Both the position numbers and the translations under genes were made by a program. From DAITQM01 sp036832975 (GTDB taxonomy: Bacteria; Pseudomonadota; Gammaproteobacteria; Xanthomonadales; Wenzhouxiangellaceae), in the NCBI GenBank assembly GCA_036832975.1, contig DAITQM010000005.1:1-64000 (forward strand): a stretch of 64,000 bases of DNA, given 5' to 3'. Numbering within the stretch: position 1 is the stretch's first letter; the number at the start of each line of letters is the position of its first letter. Below are positions 56,668-64,000 of this stretch, piece by piece. Under the pieces are notes generated by a model. It did no database searches. It was not told the origin of the DNA and was given only the letters and a program-made list of their open reading frames with translations.

Positions 56668-58497
56668 TCAAACCGCCGCGGTTTGACCGTGCGCTGTGGC
56701 CGTCTCGATACCGCTCAGGTCGTCCTGGGTGATTCGCCGCCCCAGACCGTGGCGCTGCAAGAAGTCGCGCCGGGCGCCAGCGCGTGACAGTTTGCCGGAC
56801 GACGTGCGCGGCAGCGTGTGCGGCGGAACCAGTTCGACCAGACAGTCGATACCGGATTCGGCTCTGAGGTCGGCGCGGATACGTGCTGCGAGGTCGGCCC
56901 GCGCCGCTTCGCCCGCTTGCCGGCATTGCACGACCAGGACGGCTTGTTCGCCGTCATTGAGCGTGATGGCAAAAGCCGAGGCATCGCCGGAGCGCACCTC
57001 GGGCTGGTGTTCGGCGATGTATTCCAGATCCTGCGGCCAGATATTGCGGCCGTTGATGATGATCAGATCTTTCTGGCGGCCGGTGACGATGATCCGGCCG
57101 TCGATGGCGTAACCCAGATCGCCGGTATTGAGCCAACCGTCGGGGTGCAGCACCTCGGCGGTGGTCTCGGGATCGTTGAAGTAGCCGCTCATCACGCTCA
57201 GACCGCGGATGTGGATCAGGCCGACCTGGCGGTCGGGCAGGGCATGCCCCGCCGCATCGCGGATCTCGATTTCCAGATCGGGCAGCGGGTAGCCGCAATC
57301 GACGAATTCGCTGGTTTTGATCCCGGGGCTCGGCGCTTCGACCGGTACGGCAAGCCCGTTGGCCGCCATCCGGTCGGCATCGACCACGTCGGTATCGAAG
57401 CCGGCGTCGTGCGGGGCAAAGCTGATCGCCAGCGAGCATTCGGCCATGCCGTAACAGGGAATGAAAGCCTTGGGATCGAAGCCGCAAGGCGCCAGCCGCT
57501 CGGCGAATTGCTGGAGCGTGGTCGAACGGATCGTTTCGGCGCCGGCGCCGGCGATCCGCCACGGCGAGAGATCGAGTTCGGCGATGTCGCTGTCGCGCAA
57601 CCGCCGGGTGCACAGCTCGTAACCGAAAGGCGGGCTGAAGGCGACCGTGCCGCCGGACTCGGTCATGATTTTGAGCCAGGTTCGAGGGCGCATAGCAAAA
57701 TCGCGCGTGCCGAGAAAATCTCCCGAACGCTGCGACGCCATTGTCGCCAGCACGAGGCCCACCAGGCCCATATCGTGGTAGTAGGGCAGCCACGAGACAC
57801 AGCGATCCTCGCTGTTCATTTCCAGGCCGACCCGCAGGATGCCGGCCAGGTTGCTCATCACCGAGCGCTGCTCGATCATCACCCCGCGCGGGAAGCGGGT
57901 GCTGCCCGAGGTATATTGCAAATAAGCCAGGTCGCCGGGCTGCGACGGTTCGAGCCTGGCCTGCCGGGTGGGTTCCCAGTGGGCAAAATCGGCCGGGCTG
58001 CCGACCCGCGCGATCGGCAGTCCGGTGGCGGCTTCGCTGAGCATGTCGAGGAAGCCGTCCGGGGCCATTGCCATCACCGGCTGGCTGCTTTGCAGCATCG
58101 CCCGGATCTGTGCGATATATGCCTGGCGCCCGCCCAAGTGAACTGCCGCCGGCAGGGGCACGGGCACCAGCCGGGCATACTGGCAGGCGAAAAAGAAACG
58201 GATGAAATCCGGACCGGTCTCGGCGATCAGCGCCAGGCGGTCGCCGGGATCGGCGCCCAATGCCTTAAGGCGCAGCGCCAGTTCCCGGGCCTCGTGCTGC
58301 AGCAGGGCATAGGGTTGGGCGCAGTAAATTTCGCCTCGCGAGTTGTAGTAATTGAACCCCGTCTCACCGCGGGCCGCATAATCGAGTGCGTCGGAGAGGG
58401 TCGCGAAATCCGCTGCCCGCAGTTTGAGTCCGTGTCGGGTGGGTGTACGTTGGTTAACCAATTCCGGCGTCTCCCGCGTTTCGTTGTAAGTTGTCAT
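56668..58497 (-). CDS. Fatty acyl-AMP ligase/acyl-ACP synthetase
   Basis: This 609-aa adenylate-forming enzyme activates a fatty acid as acyl-AMP and would load it onto the neighbouring ACP. The P-loop-like YLQYTSGSTRFPRGVMI is near residue 190, CYGMAECSLAISF near 340, and WLNTGDLGYAIDGRIIVTGRQ near 455 with DLIIINGRNIWPQDLE after it. The sequence style is that of FAAL proteins. In Caulobacter an acyl-CoA/ACP synthetase is among the genes required for ceramide. It is the first gene of the minus-strand operon, with a 13-base gap to the reductase. Confidence 0.88.
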   Translation of the reverse strand: MTTYNETRETPELVNQRTPTRHGLKLRAADFATLSDALDYAARGETGFNYYNSRGEIYCAQPYALLQHEARELALRLKALGADPGDRLALIAETGPDFIRFFFACQYARLVPVPLPAAVHLGGRQAYIAQIRAMLQSSQPVMAMAPDGFLDMLSEAATGLPIARVGSPADFAHWEPTRQARLEPSQPGDLAYLQYTSGSTRFPRGVMIEQRSVMSNLAGILRVGLEMNSEDRCVSWLPYYHDMGLVGLVLATMASQRSGDFLGTRDFAMRPRTWLKIMTESGGTVAFSPPFGYELCTRRLRDSDIAELDLSPWRIAGAGAETIRSTTLQQFAERLAPCGFDPKAFIPCYGMAECSLAISFAPHDAGFDTDVVDADRMAANGLAVPVEAPSPGIKTSEFVDCGYPLPDLEIEIRDAAGHALPDRQVGLIHIRGLSVMSGYFNDPETTAEVLHPDGWLNTGDLGYAIDGRIIVTGRQKDLIIINGRNIWPQDLEYIAEHQPEVRSGDASAFAITLNDGEQAVLVVQCRQAGEAARADLAARIRADLRAESGIDCLVELVPPHTLPRTSSGKLSRAGARRDFLQRHGLGRRITQDDLSGIETATAHGQTAAV

Positions 58498-59037
58498 GCC
58501 CCGAGGCCTGGAGTCGCAGAAGCCATGGTCGGGATAATCTGGTGCATGGTGCTGGTCATTTTAGTACTTTCCTTGGCGAAGTCATGCAGCATGCGACGCA
58601 TGCCCGAGCACCACGCATCGGTCATTATATACCGTCATTTCATTGCCGGGCGGAACGGGGCGAGATACGGCTGGCGAGCCGGCAGTCCGCAACTCTCGTC
58701 CGTTTCCATGCCGCTACTCCTCGTCACAGACTTCCAACAGGACCGCGCTACGCCCGGATGCTTGCATATAAACTGAGTATTTTCCCAGTTTACGTGCGTT
58801 TGCGCAACACTGCATTGACAGCCCTTGGGTTATCATTCATCGCTTCGGCCCCGCTCCAGCACCCGCTGGCGAATGCCCTATCCAGGTTTCACGGCGGGGT
58901 CGCGGCGTCCATCATAGCAGGATGTTGTTATTTTGCAACAGGGTTGGAGCCGAAAATCGTTCCCGGTTCTGCTGCGCCTCCGGGCCAATGCCGCGGGCTG
59001 GGATAGCTTACGGCCGTATCAGGAGCCATCGCAAGAC
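58498..59037. other. Divergent intergenic region of the sphingolipid locus
   Basis: This 540-base stretch separates the acyl-AMP ligase from the ceramide-synthase-like gene and should hold the promoters of both operons. No clean -35/-10 pair stands out. Short ATG-rich repeats (GCATGC-type) lie around 58586-58605. A palindromic TGTTG (58923-58927) and CAACA (58936-58940) with 8 bases between lies about 100 bases before the plus-strand gene and might be a regulator site. A hairpin AAACTG/CAGTTT lies near 58771-58792. No gene is supported. Confidence 0.5.
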
Positions 59038-60204
59038 ATGGATTCGATTTCATCCCGGGTCAGCATCGACCCTGTCAGTGGGCGGGGCGATTTGCGACGC
59101 TTTCTCGATTTCCCCAAGGACTTGTATCGCAGCGATCGGCAGTGGATCACGCCACTCGACCAGGATCTGACTCAGTGGCTTAAGCCGTCCCACCCGTTTC
59201 GCGAGCACGGCGAAATGGCGCTGTGGCTGGCGCGCCGTAATGGGCAGGTCTGTGGCCGGATCAGCGCCCAGATCGACCGCCGGCACGCCGAATTGCACGG
59301 TGAACGGGTCGGATATTTCGGATTTTTCGATTGTGCCAATGAGCCGGACACCGCTGCCGCGCTGCTGGCGGCGGCCGCCGAATGGCTGGCGGCGCGCGGT
59401 CAGGACCTCATCCGCGGCCCGTTCAATCCGACCATCAACGCCAGTTGCGGCGTATTGATCGATGGCCGCGATTCGCCGCCTTATATGATGATGCCGCATA
59501 CCCCGGCGTACCTCCCTGATTTGCTGACGGGCGTCGGGTTGGAGCCGGTTCAGGAGCTTTTGGCCTATCGCCTCGAGTTGGTGGATGGTCCACCGGCTCA
59601 TACCAGCCGCTTGATCCGGCGCTACGGTGATCGTCTACACCACAGGCATATCACGCCGCGGACCTGGCGCCGCGACCTGGAGCAGATGCGCTTGATCTTC
59701 AATGATGCGTGGTCCGGCAATTGGGGGTTCATTCCGTTCAGCGAACGGGAATTCAGCCACCTGGGAAGCGAGATAAGACCCCTGATCGACCCGCGCCAGG
59801 GGCAGATCATCGATGTCGATGGCGAGCCGGCGGCGATGATGATTACTTTGCCCAACCTCAACGATGTGCTGCGCGACCTCGACGGCCGCTTGCTGCCTTT
59901 CGGTTGGCTACGGCTTTTGATGCGCATCAAGCTCAATCGCATCAAAAGTGCCCGGGTCGTACTGCTCGGCGTGAAGCGCCAATGGCAAAAGACGCCGCTG
60001 GCCAGCGTCATGGCCTATGCCTTGTTGACCCGTTCCTGGCAGCTCGGCTGTGCTACCGGCTGGACCGAGGCGGAACTGTCGTGGGTGCTGAGGGATAACC
60101 GGGCGATCCGCCTGATCATCGAGAAGATCGGCGGTGTGGTCTACAAGCGCTACGCCGTTTATCAGCGCCCGTTGGGGACCGAGCCGGGAGGCGGCGGCGC
60201 ATGA
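59038..60204 (+). CDS. GNAT-like N-acyltransferase, candidate bacterial ceramide synthase
   Basis: This 388-aa protein matches the GNAT-related family that includes the Caulobacter ceramide synthase (bCerS), which N-acylates the sphingoid base. It begins with FLDFPKDLYRSDRQWITPLD near residue 20. The core contains LIRGPFNPTINASCGVLIDG near 128, PYMMMPHTPAYLPDLL, and RLIFNDAWSGNWGFIPFSE near 222. A segment near residues 285-305 is basic and hydrophobic. I chose ATG 59038, though the AGGAG lies 12 bases away. It heads an overlapping operon with LptF/LptG-like genes, divergent from spt. The assignment depends on the locus and on motif memory, without alignment. Confidence 0.75.
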   Translation: MDSISSRVSIDPVSGRGDLRRFLDFPKDLYRSDRQWITPLDQDLTQWLKPSHPFREHGEMALWLARRNGQVCGRISAQIDRRHAELHGERVGYFGFFDCANEPDTAAALLAAAAEWLAARGQDLIRGPFNPTINASCGVLIDGRDSPPYMMMPHTPAYLPDLLTGVGLEPVQELLAYRLELVDGPPAHTSRLIRRYGDRLHHRHITPRTWRRDLEQMRLIFNDAWSGNWGFIPFSEREFSHLGSEIRPLIDPRQGQIIDVDGEPAAMMITLPNLNDVLRDLDGRLLPFGWLRLLMRIKLNRIKSARVVLLGVKRQWQKTPLASVMAYALLTRSWQLGCATGWTEAELSWVLRDNRAIRLIIEKIGGVVYKRYAVYQRPLGTEPGGGGA

Positions 60205-61277
60205 TCCTGCGCCGCTACCTGCTGGCTAGCGTGCTGCGGCCGCTCGCCGGCATTCTGGTGTTTTTCTTTCTGCTCTTTCTCGCTTGGACGAGCAGCCGGA
60301 TGATCAGCGAGGGTGGGGCGGTGTCGATGACCCTCGGCGAATTTTTCACGGTCTTGTTGCTGCAAGCCCAAGTGGCCCTCGAGATGATGGTGCCGCTGGC
60401 TTTTTTCCTGGCGGTGATCAGTGCCCTAGGCCGGATGGCGGCGGCGCAGGAATTTGTCGCGCTGCGCGCGGTCGGCGGCCAGACGCGCCTGCTGCTCTCG
60501 GCGGTGCTGCTCGTCGCTTTGCCGCTCGGCGGCCTGATCGGGGCTGAGGCGGTGTATCTGAGGCCGCTCGCTTACGACGAGATTTTTCGCCTGGACACTG
60601 AAATCGGCAGCGACATAAATCTCGAGCGGGTCGAGGCCGGACATTTTTATACCGCCAATTTCTCCGGGCGCGTCGTTTTTGCCGCCGGGCGCGACGGCAA
60701 CGATCTGCTCGATGTTTTCGTGCAGCAGGAACGCGACGGGAAAAGCGAATTTATCCGCGCCGCCCGGGCCCGCCAGGGCGTGCTCGATAACGGCCGCGAG
60801 ATCATCGATTTCGACCAGGGATTTCTTTACCAGATGGCGCGCTCGCTCGACCCCGGCTGGCAGATGAACGTCGGCAAACTGCGTTTGATACTCGACAGCG
60901 AACAGGCCCTCTCTCCCGAGCGGCGCATCAAGTCATTGTCGAGCGCCGAACTGCTCGGCGACCCCGATCTGGTCGCCCAGGCGGAACTGCAAGGCCGGAC
61001 CACGACGCCGTTGATCACGATCACTCTCGGTCTGCTGGCGGTAGTCCTTAGCCGCTATGCGCCGCGTCGCGGACGCTATCGGCGGTTGCTCTTCTCACTG
61101 CTCGTCCTGGTCGCCTACCTTAACTTGTATGTCATCGCCAAAGGGTGGGTGAAAAGCGGTTTTCTGCCGGTCACCCCCGGCTTGTACGCGTTGCCGCTGG
61201 CCTTGCTCTTGATCGTCGTGGCGCTGTTGCTACTCGATCAACGCCGGCGGTGGTTTGCCCGAGCGGTGCATCGTTGA
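60201..61277 (+). CDS. lptF: LptF-family lipid-transport permease
   Basis: This 358-aa permease belongs to the YjgP/YjgQ family. It has membrane helices near residues 10-35, 55-80 and 95-120, then a periplasmic beta-jellyroll-like domain (about 135-260, with NLERVEAGHFYTANFSGRVVFAA). Three further helices follow (near 270-290, 300-320, 325-350). LptF and LptG normally extract LPS with LptB for delivery to the outer membrane. The genes here sit inside a sphingolipid operon, with the start overlapping the previous stop by four bases. A role in sphingolipid rather than LPS export is possible. If this is the only lptFG pair in the genome, they also serve LPS. Confidence 0.88.
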   Translation: MILRRYLLASVLRPLAGILVFFFLLFLAWTSSRMISEGGAVSMTLGEFFTVLLLQAQVALEMMVPLAFFLAVISALGRMAAAQEFVALRAVGGQTRLLLSAVLLVALPLGGLIGAEAVYLRPLAYDEIFRLDTEIGSDINLERVEAGHFYTANFSGRVVFAAGRDGNDLLDVFVQQERDGKSEFIRAARARQGVLDNGREIIDFDQGFLYQMARSLDPGWQMNVGKLRLILDSEQALSPERRIKSLSSAELLGDPDLVAQAELQGRTTTPLITITLGLLAVVLSRYAPRRGRYRRLLFSLLVLVAYLNLYVIAKGWVKSGFLPVTPGLYALPLALLLIVVALLLLDQRRRWFARAVHR

Positions 61278-62344
61278 TGGTGTTGTTGAGCCGCCACATC
61301 GGGCGTGAGGTCTGGCGCTGGCAGGCGCTGACCGCTCTGGCACTGTTCGCGTTGTTCAGCCTGCTCGAACTGATCGAGCAATTGAACCGCGTCGGGGACG
61401 GCAGTTACTCGCTGGACCGGGCCTTGCAGTTCGTGCTGATGACCGCACCTGGCCGGCTGGTCGAACAGTTGCTGACGATTATTCTGCTCGGCAGTGCGCT
61501 GGGCCTCGGGGTGCTGGCCGCCAACCACGAAATCGTCGCGGCGCGGGCGCTGGGCGCGGCGGCCGGCGACGTCACCCGTGCCGTTTTGCGCGCCTCTTTG
61601 GTGGGCATCGGATTGGCCTTGATCGCCGCCGAACTGCTCACCCCCAAGCTCGACGAGAGCGCCTGGTTGATGCGCACCGCGGCGCTCGCCGACCATGCGG
61701 CGTTCAGTGAGCCCGGGGGCTATTGGGCGCGGGACGGTTGGCGTTTTGTCAATATCCGCGATTTCCGTTTCGGACGCATCCCGCTCGATATCGACATTTA
61801 CCATTTCGCCCCGGACGAGGGGCTGGTCCGCTTCATTCATGCGCGCGAAGCGGAGATAATCGATGGCAGCGACTGGCTGCTGGAAGACGTGGTGATCAAG
61901 GAATTGCGCGGGACGGTGAGCAGTACGACGCACCACGACTACTGGCGCTGGACGTCGTTTTTGCCGGCAGCGCAGCTCGGCGTGCTCGACATGCCGCCGG
62001 AAAGTCTGGCACCGAGCAGCTTGTGGGGTTATATCCAATCGTTGAAAGTGCGCGGCCAGGCTTACGATCGTTACGAATTGGCCTTGTGGCGGAAAATCTC
62101 GCTGCCGTTTGGGGCGCTGGTCATGGCCCTGCTCGCCGTGCCGGTCGCCTTCGGTGGCGGGCGCGGCGGCAAATCAGGCCAGCGGCTGTTTCTCGCGGCA
62201 ATGCTCGGCCTGCTTTTCGTGCTGTTCAATCAGGCGGCCGGTTACCTCGGTTTGTTGACCGCAATTTCGCCGACGGTGACCACGTTCGCGCCGATCGCCG
62301 CCTTGCTCCTCGTCGCCCTGGTGCTGGTCGGCCGGCTTGAATAA
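61277..62344 (+). CDS. lptG: LptG-family lipid-transport permease
   Basis: This 355-aa partner of LptF shares the plan. There are helices near residues 14-35, 55-80 and 95-120, a central beta domain (about 135-260, with DWLLEDVVIKELRGTVSS), and three C-terminal helices, one including RKISLPFGALVMALLAVPVAFG, a typical LptG/YjgQ motif. The ATG overlaps the LptF stop by one base. Its own stop overlaps the next gene by eight bases, so the four genes from 59038 on form one translation-coupled operon. Confidence 0.88.
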   Translation: MVLLSRHIGREVWRWQALTALALFALFSLLELIEQLNRVGDGSYSLDRALQFVLMTAPGRLVEQLLTIILLGSALGLGVLAANHEIVAARALGAAAGDVTRAVLRASLVGIGLALIAAELLTPKLDESAWLMRTAALADHAAFSEPGGYWARDGWRFVNIRDFRFGRIPLDIDIYHFAPDEGLVRFIHAREAEIIDGSDWLLEDVVIKELRGTVSSTTHHDYWRWTSFLPAAQLGVLDMPPESLAPSSLWGYIQSLKVRGQAYDRYELALWRKISLPFGALVMALLAVPVAFGGGRGGKSGQRLFLAAMLGLLFVLFNQAAGYLGLLTAISPTVTTFAPIAALLLVALVLVGRLE

Positions 62345-63281
62345 CGAATTCGCACCGGCGGTCGAGCGCGCCGTAGTGACGCCGGTTCTCGACGCTTTGC
62401 TGGCCGCCCTCCAGCGGCGCCACGGGCCGGCGTTGCGTGCTGTGCTGTATTACGGTTCGTGCCTGCGCGGCGGGGATCCAGCCGCGGGGATCGTCGATTT
62501 TCATGTCCTGGTCACCACGCCGCACGCCGCTGGGCAGGGGTGGGTGGCGTCATTTTTCAACGATCTTTTGCCGCCCAATGTGTTTTATCTCGAAACGCCG
62601 GCGACGGTGGAGACCGGCCGGGTGGGGCGGATTTGGCGTGCCAAATACGCGATGTTCCGCGAGCGCGCTTTTTTGCGCGGCGTCGCCGGGCGCTGGTTGC
62701 TGCCGTATCTGTGGGGGCGCTTCGCCCAACCTTACCGCCTGGTCTGGTGCGCCGATTCCGCCCTCGAGGAAAATCTGGCCCGCGCCGTCGCGCGGGGCCG
62801 GCGGCATTTTCTCGCTACTGTAACGGCGACGCTGGACGGAGAGTACACCGTGCCGGAGATCTGGCGGCACGGCATCGGCCTTAGCTACCGGACCGAACTC
62901 AGGACCGAACCGGTCGAGCGGATCGCCTCGCTGATTGCCGCGGGCGCTGCGGAATTCCGTTCCATCACCGCTGGGATTTTGCCGGACCTGCCAGGTTGCA
63001 CGGCGCTGGCCGGCGACCGCTACCGAATTGCACCGGGGCGCTGGCGGCGGCGACGCGCGACGGCGTTGTGGGCGTTGCGCATCGTCAGCGGTAAGCTTTT
63101 GTCGGTCGCCCGGCTGTTCAAGACCTTGTTCACCTTCGACGGTGCGGTCGATTATGCCGTTTGGAAAATCGAACGCCACACCGGGCGGCCGCTCGAGATT
63201 TCAGATGCCGCCCGCCGCCGGCCGTGGCTCGGTGGCTGGGTGGTGCTGTGGCGTTTATACCGCAGCGGCCGGATCAGATAG
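62337..63281 (+). CDS. Tam41-like nucleotidyltransferase (CDP-lipid synthase candidate)
   Basis: The 314-aa protein resembles Tam41 (MMP37), the mitochondrial CDP-diacylglycerol synthase. Near residue 38, LYYGSCLRGGDPAAGIVDFHVLV matches the nucleotidyltransferase GS...D pattern. The run AKYAMFRERAFLRGVAGRW, LPYLWGRFAQPYRLVW resembles the Tam41 KYGVI...LY.AGRL.KPV region. EIWRHGIGLSYRTELR resembles its EIAGLSYSGD. The start is uncertain: TTG 62337 overlaps the LptG stop, and GTG 62376 is an alternative. Gene context suggests that it activates a lipid with CTP for sphingolipid head-group assembly, or supplies CDP-diacylglycerol. It meets the ABC gene convergently with an eight-base overlap. Confidence 0.68.
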   Translation: MNNEFAPAVERAVVTPVLDALLAALQRRHGPALRAVLYYGSCLRGGDPAAGIVDFHVLVTTPHAAGQGWVASFFNDLLPPNVFYLETPATVETGRVGRIWRAKYAMFRERAFLRGVAGRWLLPYLWGRFAQPYRLVWCADSALEENLARAVARGRRHFLATVTATLDGEYTVPEIWRHGIGLSYRTELRTEPVERIASLIAAGAAEFRSITAGILPDLPGCTALAGDRYRIAPGRWRRRRATALWALRIVSGKLLSVARLFKTLFTFDGAVDYAVWKIERHTGRPLEISDAARRRPWLGGWVVLWRLYRSGRIR

Positions 63282-64000
63282 GCGCGGCTCCGCCGTTCTC
63301 GATGCGATAGACCTGGTCGGCGATGTCGATCAGCGCTGGCCGGTGGGAAACGGCGAGGATGGTCAGGGCGCCGCGCAGCCGTTGCAGCGTGCGGGCGATG
63401 CCGGTCTCGCTGAGCGGGTCGAGGGCGCTGGTCGCTTCGTCGAGGATCAAAAGCAGCGGGCGATGGACCAGGGCGCGGGCGATCACAATGCGCTGGCGCT
63501 GGCCGCCGGACAACAGCCCGCCGTGTTCGCCGACCGGCGTTTCCATGCCGGCCGGCAATTCGCTGACGAAATCCCAGGCTTCGGCGGCGTGCAATGCAGC
63601 TTCGACCGCACCGCGGTCGATCGCCGGATCGCCGAGCGTGATGTTGTGGCGCACTGTATCGTGCAGCAGCAACGTTTCCTGCGGCACGTAACCGAGGCGC
63701 CGCCGCCAGGCCTGGATGTCTAATTCAGCGAGTGGCCGGCCGTCGATCAGCACCTGGCCTGATTCCGGCGTCACCAGGCCGGCGACCAGATCGACGATCG
63801 TCGTCTTGCCGCCGCCCGACGGCCCGGTCAGCGTCGTGATCCGGCCGGCCGGGATGACGAGGTCGATGTCTTGCAAGACCCGTTCGCGGTCGTAGTTCAC
63901 GGTGACCCGCTGCAAGCGGATTTCGCGTTCGAATACCGGCGGCGCCGTGCCGTGGTGCGCTTCCCGGGCCTGCCGCGCCTCGTCGATCGCGGCGCGGATC
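63274..64000 (-). CDS. ABC exporter ATPase domain, partial (gene runs off the window)
   Basis: This is the C-terminal part of an ABC exporter. The reading frame is open to base 64000 on the minus strand, so the N-terminal membrane domain is probably outside. It has the Walker A GPSGGGKTT, the Q-loop YVPQETLLL, the signature LLSGGQRQRIVIARAL, the Walker B LLLILDEATSALD and the H-switch LAVSHRPALID. VNYDRERVLQDIDLVIPAGR is a typical start of the NBD. MsbA-type lipid flippases have this plan. Its convergence on a lipid operon suggests a lipid substrate. Substrate not shown. Confidence 0.88.
   Translation of the reverse strand, partial: IRAAIDEARQAREAHHGTAPPVFEREIRLQRVTVNYDRERVLQDIDLVIPAGRITTLTGPSGGGKTTIVDLVAGLVTPESGQVLIDGRPLAELDIQAWRRRLGYVPQETLLLHDTVRHNITLGDPAIDRGAVEAALHAAEAWDFVSELPAGMETPVGEHGGLLSGGQRQRIVIARALVHRPLLLILDEATSALDPLSETGIARTLQRLRGALTILAVSHRPALIDIADQVYRIENGGAAPI

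Noticed and set aside
56818..58776. A 652-codon plus-strand frame opposite the acyl-AMP ligase
   Set aside because: A GC-driven antisense shadow. The minus strand has clear family motifs and this frame has none.
58491..59006. Plus-strand frame in the divergent region before the ceramide synthase candidate
   Set aside because: No SD, no recognisable domain, and the composition looks like non-coding DNA.

Overview
The window is a GC-rich, densely packed chromosomal segment with no phage, plasmid, CRISPR or insertion-sequence genes. The gene set points to a Gram-negative proteobacterium, most likely a gammaproteobacterium: a PBP1b with an adjacent LpoP-like lipoprotein, the gpmI-envC-ctpA order, NsrR, LptF/LptG, an LpxO-type lipid A hydroxylase and a sulfate ABC operon. 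Genus cannot be fixed from sequence alone. Many genes overlap by 1-11 bases and form tight operons. Most long antisense ORFs are shadows created by the high GC content.

Layout. 0.2-0.9 kb: a VapBC-type toxin-antitoxin pair with an apparently leaderless promoter. 1.5-5.2 kb: an M13 metallopeptidase lipoprotein, a small heat-shock protein behind a sigma32-like promoter and a ROSE-like RNA thermometer, and a degenerate YciK-like SDR. 5.2-10.4 kb: a HIT protein, a MacAB-like exporter with two FtsX-type permeases, and a methyltransferase. 10.4-17.4 kb: rluB, scpB, scpA, ctpA, envC, gpmI. 17.4-21.6 kb: one 1387-aa multi-domain glycosyltransferase. 21.7-27.2 kb: mrcB, lpoP-like, a DinG/YoaA helicase, tsaB. 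27.2-34.7 kb: an amino-acid-type binding protein, tRNA-Leu, a secreted anchored protein, a cysteine dioxygenase/MetX-family operon, a TrmB-like methyltransferase, an OlsF-like acyltransferase and an NAD(P)HX epimerase. 34.8-37.8 kb: a GntR-regulated ABC transporter. 38-42.8 kb: a TetR-regulated RND efflux pair. 42.9-46.6 kb: an LpxO-like hydroxylase, CrcB plus DUF190, a PmtA-like methyltransferase with NsrR, IF-1 and an Rrf2 regulator. 46.7-53.7 kb: the sulfate uptake operon with a YezD protein, an outer-membrane porin and a FAD protein. Then tRNA-Gly.

54.1-64 kb is the most interesting part, an apparent bacterial ceramide (sphingolipid) locus. On the minus strand lie a serine palmitoyltransferase-like enzyme, a dedicated acyl carrier protein, a CerR-like reductase and an acyl-AMP ligase. 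Divergent from them is a GNAT-like protein that I read as the ceramide synthase. It heads an overlapping operon with an LptF/LptG pair and a protein whose motifs resemble the mitochondrial CDP-diacylglycerol synthase Tam41. An ABC exporter ATPase faces it at the window edge. This suggests synthesis, head-group activation and export of a sphingolipid from one locus. With the OlsF-like and LpxO-like enzymes, it implies an unusual envelope lipid repertoire.

A second notable feature is a family of short hairpin-rich repeats at 32.0, 42.8, 43.7 and 54.0 kb. They share ends containing CTGTTGAAAAA and are flanked by 4-bp YTAR direct repeats. Three of the four sit exactly on stop codons. Two unrelated proteins end in the same residues, Leu-Ala-Gly-Cys, because the repeat encodes them.
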